Origin: Candidatus Puniceispirillum sp.
GTDB lineage: Bacteria; Pseudomonadota; Alphaproteobacteria; Puniceispirillales; Puniceispirillaceae
Reading direction: 5' to 3'
NCBI GenBank assembly: GCA_018668795.1
Contig: JABJBD010000137.1
Coordinates: forward strand, 1-17,567
Length of the DNA stretch: 17,567 bases
Part shown: one piece after another, positions 1-7,167 of the stretch
How the letters are laid out: each line of letters begins with the position of its first letter
Position numbering within the stretch: the first letter of the stretch is position 1
The notes under the pieces: model-generated
The model's database searches: none
What the model saw: only the letters and a program-made list of their open reading frames with translations
What the model was told of the DNA's origin: nothing
Translations under genes and position numbers: made by a program

Positions 1-1253
1 ATGATTTCCATCGCCCGAATTTTAGGTGCGCCCGATACAGTACCTGCGGGAAAGCCAGCAATCATGGCGTCTAGGGCATCCAGATCATCACGAATTGTGC
101 CTTCGACTTGTGATGCGATATGCATGACATGCGAATAATATTCGACATCATAATTTGATTTCACCCGGACTGATCCGGGTTTTGAAACGCGGCCAACATC
201 ATTACGGCCAAGGTCAAGAAGCATCAAATGCTCTGCACGCTCTTTAATATCGGCCATTAAACTGGCGGCATTGGCTTCGTCTTCTTCTTGTGTCTTACCG
301 CGTTTACGCGTGCCTGCAATTGGACGAATAGTGACTTCTTTATCGCGAAGCCGTACCAGAATTTCAGGACTTGAGCCAACAATGGAAAGATTGCCAAAAT
401 CAAAAAAGAACAGGAATGGCGATGGGTTCAACCGGCGTAATGATCTATAAAGATTGATCGCGGGCAAATGAAACGGGATTGTAAAGCGTTGGGATAAAAC
501 AACCTGGAAAATGTCACCTGCGCGGATATGCTCTTTGGCTTTGCGTACCATTTCGAGGAAGGCTGATTTTACCATATTTGTTTCGGGTGCGGGCAGGGCA
601 GCGTTGGCGTCACCTTCCTCAGTTTGTGGGATAGGCGCATCAAGTGCTTTTACGGCATCTTGCAAACGGTTCTGAGCTACATCCCATGCGGTCTGCGCGT
701 CTTTCCATTCGGAGGGGCGTACCTGTGTGACTAATGTGATTGTGTCCTTTAATCGGTCAAAAATGGCAACAATTGAAGGACGCAACAGCAAGGAATCATA
801 TACATCAAAAGCGGGATCATTCTGGTCAGGAATGGTTTCAATATGCCGGATCATATCATAGCCAAAATAACCAAAAAGGCCTGCTGACATGGGAGGTAAG
901 TCACCGGTATTTTCCATTTCGGATTCGGCTAGCAGTTTACGCAAAGACACAAGTGGTGGTGCGCTGTCTGAGGTAAAATGATCGCTATTGGCAGGATCAC
1001 GGTTGCATTCGGCCACATTCCCGCGACAACGCCAAATCAGATCAGGGTTAATTCCGATAAAAGAAAACCGTCCTCTAACTTCGCCACCTTCGACTGACTC
1101 AAATAAAAAGCAGTTTTCTTTTCCATTGCCCAGCTTCAGAAAAGCCGATACCGGTGTCTGGATATCGGCAACAAATACGCGGTGAAGTAGATACGGTTTA
1201 TTGGCATCAAAATTGGCAACAAAAGTGTCAAAGCTGTCGGATATGCCCGACAT
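1..1253 (-). CDS. trpE: Anthranilate synthase component I (C-terminus cut by window edge)
   Basis: Makes anthranilate from chorismate with ammonia supplied by the TrpG amidotransferase; first committed step of tryptophan synthesis, cytoplasmic. I translated 417 uninterrupted codons from the ATG at 1253 down to the left edge; family members are about 500 residues, so roughly the last 80 are missing. The N-terminal part holds FLFES (residues 49-53), the place of the LLES tryptophan feedback site. The chorismate-binding domain shows GDIFQVVLSQRF (246-257), PIAGTRKRGK (311-320), LDLGRNDVGR (346-355) and FPAGTVSGAPKIRAME (401-416). The start codon overlaps the ppiD stop as TAATG, and the upstream Shine-Dalgarno match is weak (GGGAAG about 9 bases away), so translational coupling is likely. 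trpG, trpD and trpC often follow in alphaproteobacteria but lie outside the window. Confidence 0.96.
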   Translation of the reverse strand, partial: MSGISDSFDTFVANFDANKPYLLHRVFVADIQTPVSAFLKLGNGKENCFLFESVEGGEVRGRFSFIGINPDLIWRCRGNVAECNRDPANSDHFTSDSAPPLVSLRKLLAESEMENTGDLPPMSAGLFGYFGYDMIRHIETIPDQNDPAFDVYDSLLLRPSIVAIFDRLKDTITLVTQVRPSEWKDAQTAWDVAQNRLQDAVKALDAPIPQTEEGDANAALPAPETNMVKSAFLEMVRKAKEHIRAGDIFQVVLSQRFTIPFHLPAINLYRSLRRLNPSPFLFFFDFGNLSIVGSSPEILVRLRDKEVTIRPIAGTRKRGKTQEEDEANAASLMADIKERAEHLMLLDLGRNDVGRVSKPGSVRVKSNYDVEYYSHVMHIASQVEGTIRDDLDALDAMIAGFPAGTVSGAPKIRAMEI

Positions 1254-3115
1254 TACTGCTGGCTTCCCACCAGTAATTGCCTAACTGGCTCAATATTGAT
1301 TTGCAGATCATGCTTTTGTGACAGATTGATCGCCATAAAGCTGATGACGTCCTCGGTGATGGCATTTTTCATTATATCTGCAACCATCTTATTGGTTTCA
1401 TCGACTTCAGTTTGCTCTGCTTCAATGATATCGCTTGTCATCACAGCGATGGCTTCGGTGCCCGTTTCAACAACACCCGATGCGCCATTTTCCTGACCAA
1501 AAGCGGTATTGGCAATTAGCCTTGCAGCTTCATGATCGAGACCCATGCCGTTACGGCGGAATTTTGCGCTTGGCTCAATGCTATCAAAGCTGATGGGGTT
1601 GGCAATTGCGGCTTCTGCTGATGCACGTGCGGCCTTGATAGCCTGCACAAACATCAAGTCCTTGATTGCGCGGTCTTTGACTTCGTCCAGCATGCGAGGA
1701 CGAGCATCGGTTTCTGCGGTTACATCTACAATGAAGAACATATCTTCACTGGCTTCTTGAAGAACACTTAATGAACCAATGTCATTTATCCAGATAGCTT
1801 CGATGATGGCACTATCTTGAGCGACGTCAGAATCATCATCCATCGGTTTTCCATCTATATCAAAACCATTACGGTCAATATCGTTTATTGTTATGATCTT
1901 GCCACCTGCTTTGCCAATAGCCTCATCAAGGCTGGCACCAGAGGCAATGTCATCTTCAAGTAAATTGGCCCGTTCATAAAGCAGATCAATGGCTTCTTCA
2001 CTTCGCAATGTACGGGTGATTTCATCACGTACATCGTCGAGCGTGGCGTTTCCACCTTCTGTAATTTCATCGACAATTAAAACGTGATGGCCAAACAATG
2101 ATTCCACTGGCCCAGTAGCAATGTTAACGTCGGCATCAAACACAGCATCGGCGATGGCACCATCAAGACCATCACGGGTCACGGTGCCCAGCATGACGTC
2201 ATTTTCGGTCCAATTCAGCATATCAGCCGCCACAGTGTTAAAGTCGTCACCTTTATCAAGACGCGCACGTGCTTCATCAGCTTTTTCTGTGTTATCGAAT
2301 ACCATTTGGCGAACGACGCGTGTTTCGGGTGTGGAAAATTCATCAATACGAGTGCCAAATGCGTCTTCAACCATGTTTTCAGAGATTTTGACATCGGCTT
2401 CGATGAGCGGCGCTGAAATATAACCAACACGTGCCGAACGAACCATAGGCGCATCATAACTGGATTTGTTTTCAGAAAAATATGCATCGAGATCAGCATC
2501 TGATGGCGCGTTGATACTGTCAGCATCAACAGCAAAGCTTTGCATCTTTACCACACGTTGTTGAAGTTCATATTTGGTTAGTAAATTATCGGCAGATTTG
2601 TTTGATGCCACACCTGATGCAAGCGCTCTGGTTAACTGGTCACGTTTGAGCGAACTGTCAACGCGTCCCAGATATTCGGCCTCACTGATTCCGGCGCTGG
2701 CAAGCGTTTGCATAAAGCGCCCTTCGGAAAATGTCCCCATGTCATCCTGAAAATTAGCTTCATTGGCAACAGCGTCGCGTTGCATTGACCGGGTAACAGT
2801 TAACCCCTGCGTATTATTTTCGGCATTAAAGATTACCGCGCGGGACAGCGAGCCAACAATTTCGGTCAATAGTCCAGTTTGAAGCGCTTCACCAGTTGAT
2901 GAATTAGGAAGGTAATTACGGCGTGCACGCTCAAATTCCAGCGCAACTTCGCGCGGTGAAAGACTTTCGTCACTTGCTGAAACAGCTTTGTCGCTACCGC
3001 CAATAAGGCCAGTTGTTATATCACCCACACCCCAAAGTGCGAAACCACCTGCCAGAAACACAAGGAAGGCTTTCATTATGGGGGATTTAGCGCCGCTGCG
3101 CATGGCCTGAAGCAT
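1253..3115 (-). CDS. ppiD: PpiD/SurA-type peptidyl-prolyl isomerase, inner-membrane-anchored chaperone
   Basis: A periplasmic folding factor held by one N-terminal transmembrane helix and thought to act on newly exported proteins at the Sec exit. I chose the ATG at 3115 (620 residues, MLQAMRSGAK) because PpiD proteins characteristically begin this way just before the anchor; an in-frame ATG at 3166 would add 17 polar residues. The anchor is about residues 14-30, ending ALWGVGDI. A SurA-N-like helical region follows. The rotamase-like domain spans about 263-352: it starts TRVVRQMVF and ends FGHHVLIVDE. Active parvulins have a histidine where this protein has Gln270, so catalysis may be weak or absent, as in E. 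coli PpiD. The C-terminal region is acidic and diverged. It is divergent from tpiA, followed directly by trpE, and sits near secG. The family is clear; the exact symbol is less so. Confidence 0.88.
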   Translation of the reverse strand: MLQAMRSGAKSPIMKAFLVFLAGGFALWGVGDITTGLIGGSDKAVSASDESLSPREVALEFERARRNYLPNSSTGEALQTGLLTEIVGSLSRAVIFNAENNTQGLTVTRSMQRDAVANEANFQDDMGTFSEGRFMQTLASAGISEAEYLGRVDSSLKRDQLTRALASGVASNKSADNLLTKYELQQRVVKMQSFAVDADSINAPSDADLDAYFSENKSSYDAPMVRSARVGYISAPLIEADVKISENMVEDAFGTRIDEFSTPETRVVRQMVFDNTEKADEARARLDKGDDFNTVAADMLNWTENDVMLGTVTRDGLDGAIADAVFDADVNIATGPVESLFGHHVLIVDEITEGGNATLDDVRDEITRTLRSEEAIDLLYERANLLEDDIASGASLDEAIGKAGGKIITINDIDRNGFDIDGKPMDDDSDVAQDSAIIEAIWINDIGSLSVLQEASEDMFFIVDVTAETDARPRMLDEVKDRAIKDLMFVQAIKAARASAEAAIANPISFDSIEPSAKFRRNGMGLDHEAARLIANTAFGQENGASGVVETGTEAIAVMTSDIIEAEQTEVDETNKMVADIMKNAITEDVISFMAINLSQKHDLQINIEPVRQLLVGSQQ

Positions 3116-3207
3116 ATTGATCTCTATCTTTAAGTTGGTGTGGGGATGCGTCCAGCTTTGTAGCAAGCCGCGTCCCGCATGAACGCATTATTGTTATAGT
3201 TATGTCA

Positions 3208-3236
3208 TTAATACTTGTTGACGTGCCTATCGGCAA
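3208..3236 (-). promoter_or_regulatory. Candidate promoter of ppiD-trpE
   Basis: On the minus strand, TTGCCG (3236-3231) and TATTAA (3213-3208) are separated by 17 bases; each matches four of six consensus positions. The implied transcript start near 3201 would leave a leader of about 85 bases before the ppiD ATG at 3115. A second possible -10, CTATAAC (3199-3193), fits the alphaproteobacterial CTANAWC pattern but has no good -35 box. Either assignment is tentative. Confidence 0.3.
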
Positions 3237-3314
3237 CTTGATTTGAACAAAACAGCACAAAAACAGGACAATTTCAAAACCGTCTTTAGTTTTCTTTAAT
3301 ATTTTCTGAGCATT

Positions 3315-3358
3315 TTGATGCAAATTATTGGTATTGTATATTTGTATAAAGCTAGAAT
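3315..3358 (+). promoter_or_regulatory. Candidate promoter of tpiA
   Basis: TTGATG (3315-3320), a 16-base spacer and TATATT (3337-3342) form a plausible sigma-70-type promoter about 40 bases before the tpiA ATG. TATAAA (3345-3350) and GCTAGAAT (3351-3358, seven of eight to the Caulobacter GCTANAWC box) are competing -10 candidates. The stretch is AT-rich, so chance matches are easy. Confidence 0.35.
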
Positions 3359-3382
3359 TTGAGAAAAGGTGAGATTGAATCG

Positions 3383-4126
3383 ATGATTATTGCAGCAAAC
3401 TGGAAGATGAATCCTGACCTCGAAACGGCTGGTACATTGGCCAGCCGTCTTGCTAGTATCGCCTTTGAGGGTGTGAGGCGCGTATTATTTGCGCCTCATC
3501 CATATATTATCCCCATGTCAATCAGATTGGCGCAGAGCGATATTGTTTTGGGTGGACAAGATTGTCACGCTACTGAGTCAGGTGCGCATACAGGTGATGT
3601 TTCAGCCCTTATGTTGCGTGATAGCGGTGCGAAAATGGTTTTGCTTGGACATTCTGAACGTCGAAGTGATCATGGCGAAGATGATACGCTTGTTATGGCC
3701 AAAGTTAATGCGGGACTCGCCAATGGTCTGGAGGTCATGATCTGTGTTGGCGAAACCCGCATTGATCGCGAAGCTGGCAATGCTGAGAATGTAGTTCTTG
3801 AACAATTAGAGGGTTCCATCCCCAAAGATATGGATCCGACCAGACTTATCGTTGCCTATGAGCCAGTATGGGCGATTGGCACTGGCCTAGTGCCGTCATC
3901 TGAAGATATCGTCGCTATGCATACAAAAATAGCGAGTTGGCTTGCCACATCATTTCCAAATAGCGGGATTGATCATATTCCGGTGTTGTACGGTGGTTCA
4001 GTAAAGCCTGATAATGCGGCTGAAATCCTATCTTTGGATGCGGTTGACGGGGCACTTGTCGGTGGAGCCAGCCTTAATGCCGATGGTTTTGAGGCAATTT
4101 GCGAAGCAGCATCACAGGTTGCATAG
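3383..4126 (+). CDS. tpiA: Triosephosphate isomerase
   Basis: Interconverts dihydroxyacetone phosphate and glyceraldehyde 3-phosphate in glycolysis and gluconeogenesis; a cytoplasmic homodimeric TIM barrel. The 247-residue product has every signature: AANWKMN at the N-terminus (Asn6, Lys8), catalytic His90 in LLGHSERR, catalytic Glu160 in YEPVWAIGTG (loop 6), and the phosphate-binding YGGSVKPDNA near the C-terminus. The start is the ATG at 3383, giving MIIAANWKMN as in the family. It is preceded by AAGGTGAG about nine bases upstream; a TTG at 3359 would add eight residues that lie over this ribosome binding site and is rejected. Divergent from ppiD; secG follows after 80 bases and has its own promoter candidate. 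Confidence 0.98.
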   Translation: MIIAANWKMNPDLETAGTLASRLASIAFEGVRRVLFAPHPYIIPMSIRLAQSDIVLGGQDCHATESGAHTGDVSALMLRDSGAKMVLLGHSERRSDHGEDDTLVMAKVNAGLANGLEVMICVGETRIDREAGNAENVVLEQLEGSIPKDMDPTRLIVAYEPVWAIGTGLVPSSEDIVAMHTKIASWLATSFPNSGIDHIPVLYGGSVKPDNAAEILSLDAVDGALVGGASLNADGFEAICEAASQVA

Positions 4127-4143
4127 TTATATCTAGTATTTAG

Positions 4144-4172
4144 TTGAAATAATCGTGTTTTCGCCCTATAAC
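4144..4172 (+). promoter_or_regulatory. Promoter of secG, good -35/-10 match
   Basis: TTGAAA (4144-4149) and TATAAC (4167-4172) are 17 bases apart, each five of six to the sigma-70 consensus. Read in the alphaproteobacterial form, TTGAAAT, 14 bases, then CCTATAAC also fits TTGACGS-N10-14-GCTANAWC. It lies wholly inside the 80-base tpiA-secG gap, with the predicted start near 4180, about 27 bases before the secG ATG. It is the strongest promoter candidate in the window. Confidence 0.6.
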
Positions 4173-4206
4173 CGCCCAACATAAGCGTTAATGCAGGAAA
4201 TTTAAG

Positions 4207-4518
4207 ATGCAAACCTTGGTTTTGACCATACATATTCTAATCGCTCTTGGTCTTGTCGGGGCCGTCCTATTGCAAAGAAGCGAAGGCGGCGGTCTTGGCA
4301 TAGGTGGCGGTGGCTCGGGTGGTGGTTTCATGACGGCACGGGGTACAGCTAACCTGATGACGCGGGTAACAACTGTTTTGGCTGCCGGGTTCTTCACAAC
4401 TTCTATCATTTTGGCCATTATGGCTGGTGCTGGCAAAGAGACAGTTTCGATTGTTGACGATGTAATTAACAGTACACCTGCACCTGTTAGCGGCCCAGCT
4501 GTGCCAACTGACAAATAA
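4207..4518 (+). CDS. secG: Preprotein translocase subunit SecG
   Basis: A small membrane subunit of the SecYEG channel that assists SecA-driven protein export. The 103 residues show the SecG plan: a first transmembrane helix (about 2-22), a short polar loop with LLQRSEGGGLG, a glycine-rich stretch followed by FMTARGTANLMTR, and a second transmembrane helix (about 54-74). A hydrophilic tail rich in Pro, Val and Thr follows. AGGAA at 4195-4199 lies seven bases before the ATG. The position between tpiA and pyrG is the usual alphaproteobacterial one, and a promoter candidate sits just upstream (4144-4172). Confidence 0.95.
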   Translation: MQTLVLTIHILIALGLVGAVLLQRSEGGGLGIGGGGSGGGFMTARGTANLMTRVTTVLAAGFFTTSIILAIMAGAGKETVSIVDDVINSTPAPVSGPAVPTDK

Positions 4519-4658
4519 TACATTATTAAATTCTGGCGTTATGTCATCGTGATGATGTTTGCGAATCCCAATGTCAAACCTAACAATTATATTTTATTCT
4601 GCCTAAGGGTGATTTTGGCACTTACCAAGTGTCGTTCTATCGGGTATTAAATTTGTCC

Positions 4659-6287
4659 ATGCCACGTTTTATTTTCATTACAGGCGGTGTGGTTTCGTCC
4701 CTTGGAAAGGGACTTGGCGCGGCCGCACTTGCTGCTTTGTTGCAAGCCCGCGGATATAAAGTCCGCCTTCGTAAACTTGACCCTTATCTCAATGTCGATC
4801 CCGGAACGATGTCGCCAACACAGCATGGCGAAGTTTTTGTGACTGACGATGGTGCCGAAACGGATCTTGATCTGGGACATTACGAACGCTTTACGGGCGT
4901 TCATGCAAAACAAAGCGATAATGTTACGGCTGGTCGAATCTATTCCGATGTATTGGCAAAAGAACGTCGTGGCGATTATCTGGGGGCAACCATTCAGGTT
5001 ATTCCGCATGTGACTGACGCCATCAAAAACTTTGTGTTGTCCAATATAGATGATGAAGACTTTATCCTCTGCGAAATCGGTGGCACTGTTGGTGATATCG
5101 AATCGCTGCCTTTTCTTGAAGCTATCAGACAGCTAGGCAACCAATTAGGTCGCGAGCAAACATGTTATCTGCATGTAACCTTGCTTCCCTACATAGCGGC
5201 GGCTGGCGAGTTGAAAACAAAGCCAACACAGCATTCGGTCAAGGAATTGCAATCAGTTGGAATCCAGCCTGACATTCTTTTGTGTCGGACAGAACATGAT
5301 TTGCCAGCCGAGCAACGTGGTAAAATTGGTTTGTTTTGTAATATCCGCGAATCTTCAGTCATTCTGGCGCGTGATGTCAGCAATATCTATCAGGTGCCGC
5401 TTGCCTATCATGACGAGGGTCTTGATCGTGAAGTCATGCGACATTTTGGACTTGTTGATGTTGTGCCGTCATTGGAGCGATGGCACAAAATATGTCATAC
5501 GGTAGCTAATCCTGAAGGCGAGGTAAATATTGCCATTGTAGGCAAATATACGTCACTGCAGGATTCGTATAAATCGCTTGGTGAAGCTTTGACGCATGGT
5601 GGCATTGCCAACGGGGTTAAAGTTAATATTGAATGGATTGATTCTGAATTATTTGAGCATGAAGGTGCGGCAGTTGAATCGCTTCATCATGTTAGCGGTA
5701 TTCTTGTGCCTGGTGGCTTTGGCGAACGAGGGTCTTCAGGAAAAATAAACGCAATTCAATTTGCACGAGAGAATAATATACCGTATTTCGGGATTTGTTT
5801 TGGTATGCAGATGGCAGTTCTTGAAACTGCGCGAAATCTTGGCGGTATGACGGGTGCTGGCTCAAGTGAATTTGGCGAAACCGAAATTCCGCTTGTTGGT
5901 TTGATGACCGAATGGACATCTGGCAACGCAAAAGAACAGCGAAGTGCCGAAGATGATTTGGGTGGCACAATGCGGCTTGGAGCCTATGAGTGCCATCTGA
6001 CTGAGGGATCGCTTGCAAGTCAGCTATATGGTGAGCAACTTATTAATGAACGGCACCGGCATCGATACGAAGTCAATATTGCCTTTAAAGAGGCGTTGGC
6101 TGAGTCTGGTATGATTATGTCTGGTCTTTCTCCTGATGGCAGTTTGCCGGAAATTGTCGAGCGGCCAGATCATCCATTCTTTGTGGCGGTACAATTTCAT
6201 CCGGAACTGAAATCAAAACCATTTGATCCGCATCCATTATTTACTGGGTTTGTGGCGGCATCGATGGAAAAATCCCGCCTCGTATAG
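4659..6287 (+). CDS. pyrG: CTP synthase (glutamine-hydrolysing)
   Basis: Aminates UTP to CTP using ATP and glutamine; cytoplasmic tetramer. The 542-residue product has both domains. The N-terminal synthase domain starts MPRFIFITGGVVSSLGKG, with the P-loop at about 9-18, then LDPYLNVDPGTMSP, GEVFVTDDGAETDLD and CEIGGTVGDIES. The C-terminal class I glutaminase has nucleophile Cys380 in FGICFGMQ and the His514/Glu516 pair in FHPEL, matching the E. coli numbering within one. I start it at the ATG at 4659 because the family begins M-x-R-[FY]-IFITGG; a GTG at 4629 would add ten unrelated residues. The ribosome binding site is poor (CGGG about 15 bases upstream; AAGGGTGA lies some 46 bases away). 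It is followed nine bases later by kdsA. Confidence 0.98.
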   Translation: MPRFIFITGGVVSSLGKGLGAAALAALLQARGYKVRLRKLDPYLNVDPGTMSPTQHGEVFVTDDGAETDLDLGHYERFTGVHAKQSDNVTAGRIYSDVLAKERRGDYLGATIQVIPHVTDAIKNFVLSNIDDEDFILCEIGGTVGDIESLPFLEAIRQLGNQLGREQTCYLHVTLLPYIAAAGELKTKPTQHSVKELQSVGIQPDILLCRTEHDLPAEQRGKIGLFCNIRESSVILARDVSNIYQVPLAYHDEGLDREVMRHFGLVDVVPSLERWHKICHTVANPEGEVNIAIVGKYTSLQDSYKSLGEALTHGGIANGVKVNIEWIDSELFEHEGAAVESLHHVSGILVPGGFGERGSSGKINAIQFARENNIPYFGICFGMQMAVLETARNLGGMTGAGSSEFGETEIPLVGLMTEWTSGNAKEQRSAEDDLGGTMRLGAYECHLTEGSLASQLYGEQLINERHRHRYEVNIAFKEALAESGMIMSGLSPDGSLPEIVERPDHPFFVAVQFHPELKSKPFDPHPLFTGFVAASMEKSRLV

Positions 6288-6292
6288 GAGGT
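6286..6292 (+). promoter_or_regulatory. Strong Shine-Dalgarno of kdsA overlapping the pyrG stop
   Basis: AGGAGGT starts on the last two bases of the pyrG TAG stop (6285-6287) and ends four bases before the kdsA ATG at 6297. It is the best ribosome binding site in the window and fixes the kdsA start. The tight arrangement says pyrG and kdsA are read from one transcript. Confidence 0.8.
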
Positions 6293-6296
6293 CCTT

Positions 6297-7112
6297 ATGA
6301 GCATATCTATTGGCAATATGACTTGTGGTGATAATCATCCACTTTTGCTCATTGCTGGCCCGTGCCAGATCGAAAGTTTGGATCACGCCCTTTTCTGTGC
6401 TGAAAAACTATCAAAGGTGGCAACGGATGCTGGTATGGGGTTTGTTTATAAGTCATCATATGACAAGGCGAACCGCACATCAGCTGGTGCGGCACGTGGC
6501 ATCGGTATGGATGAAGGGCTGGCCATCATGGCTAAGGTCAAGGATGCTTTTGGCTGTCCAGTGCTAAGCGATGTGCATCTGCCAGATCAATGTGCAACAG
6601 CAGCAGAGGTGCTGGACGTAATTCAAATTCCAGCCTTTTTATGTCGGCAGACTGACTTATTATTGGCTGCTGCCAAAACAGGTGCCGTTGTGAACATCAA
6701 AAAAGGTCAGTTTCTTGCGCCGTGGGATATGAAACATGTAGCTGCAAAAGTAACAGGTGCGGGTAATGATCGCGTTATGTTGACTGAGCGTGGCACTTCG
6801 TTTGGCTATAATACATTGGTATCTGATATGCGCGGTTTGCCCGAAATGGCATCACTAGGTCATCCCATTATTTTTGATGCAACGCATTCGGTACAGCAAC
6901 CAGGGGGCAAGGGAGGAAGTTCTGGCGGTCAGCGCGAATATGTTCCCGTGCTGGCACGTGCTGCTGTTGCTGTTGGTGTCAATGGCTTGTTTATGGAAAG
7001 CCATCAAGATCCTGACAATGCGCCATCAGATGGTCCAAATATGCTTCCAATTGACGCGATGCCGGACGTTCTTGCCGCTTTGATGCGGATCGATGTAGCG
7101 CGGCGTGGCTAA
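6297..7112 (+). CDS. kdsA: 3-deoxy-8-phosphooctulonate (Kdo-8-P) synthase, metal-dependent type
   Basis: Condenses PEP with arabinose 5-phosphate to Kdo-8-phosphate, the precursor of the Kdo sugars of lipopolysaccharide; cytoplasmic TIM barrel. The 271 residues show AGPCQIES (20-27), SSYDKANRTS, VLSDVH, AFLCRQTDLL, NIKKGQFLAPWDM, TERGTSFGYN, FDATHSVQQPGG and ESHQDPDNAPSDGPNML. Cys23 in AGPC is the metal ligand of the metal-dependent class; the metal-free E. coli type has Asn there. Ser in PSDGPN, where the E. coli type has Cys, points the same way. An outer membrane with Kdo-containing LPS is implied. It sits between pyrG, whose CTP activates Kdo, and eno, which makes PEP. A DAHP synthase is excluded by the NAPSDGPN and PQ-less N-terminus typical of KdsA. 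Confidence 0.96.
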   Translation: MSISIGNMTCGDNHPLLLIAGPCQIESLDHALFCAEKLSKVATDAGMGFVYKSSYDKANRTSAGAARGIGMDEGLAIMAKVKDAFGCPVLSDVHLPDQCATAAEVLDVIQIPAFLCRQTDLLLAAAKTGAVVNIKKGQFLAPWDMKHVAAKVTGAGNDRVMLTERGTSFGYNTLVSDMRGLPEMASLGHPIIFDATHSVQQPGGKGGSSGGQREYVPVLARAAVAVGVNGLFMESHQDPDNAPSDGPNMLPIDAMPDVLAALMRIDVARRG

Positions 7113-7126
7113 ATGATTAAGACAAA

Positions 7127-7135
7127 CCCTATAAC
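7127..7135 (+). promoter_or_regulatory. Possible -10 element before eno
   Basis: CCCTATAAC here is identical over nine bases to the -10 region of the secG promoter (4164-4172) and fits CTANAWC. It would start transcription about 25 bases before the eno ATG. No convincing -35 box is visible 15 to 18 bases upstream, so eno may instead rely on read-through from kdsA, or on an activated promoter. Confidence 0.3.
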
Positions 7136-7167
7136 TCAAACCTTCAGATTCATCAGAAAGTAAAATC

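Noticed and set aside
740..1185. Two plus-strand open frames near the left end
   Set aside because: They are antisense to trpE, which I translated without interruption over the same bases and which carries clear anthranilate synthase motifs.
3087..3323. Minus-strand open frame across the ppiD-tpiA gap
   Set aside because: It overlaps the ppiD start out of frame, has no ribosome binding site or family resemblance, and lies over the divergent promoter region.
4542..4556. TCATC-GT-GATGA hairpin between secG and pyrG as a terminator
   Set aside because: The loop is only two bases and no T-run follows; likely chance.
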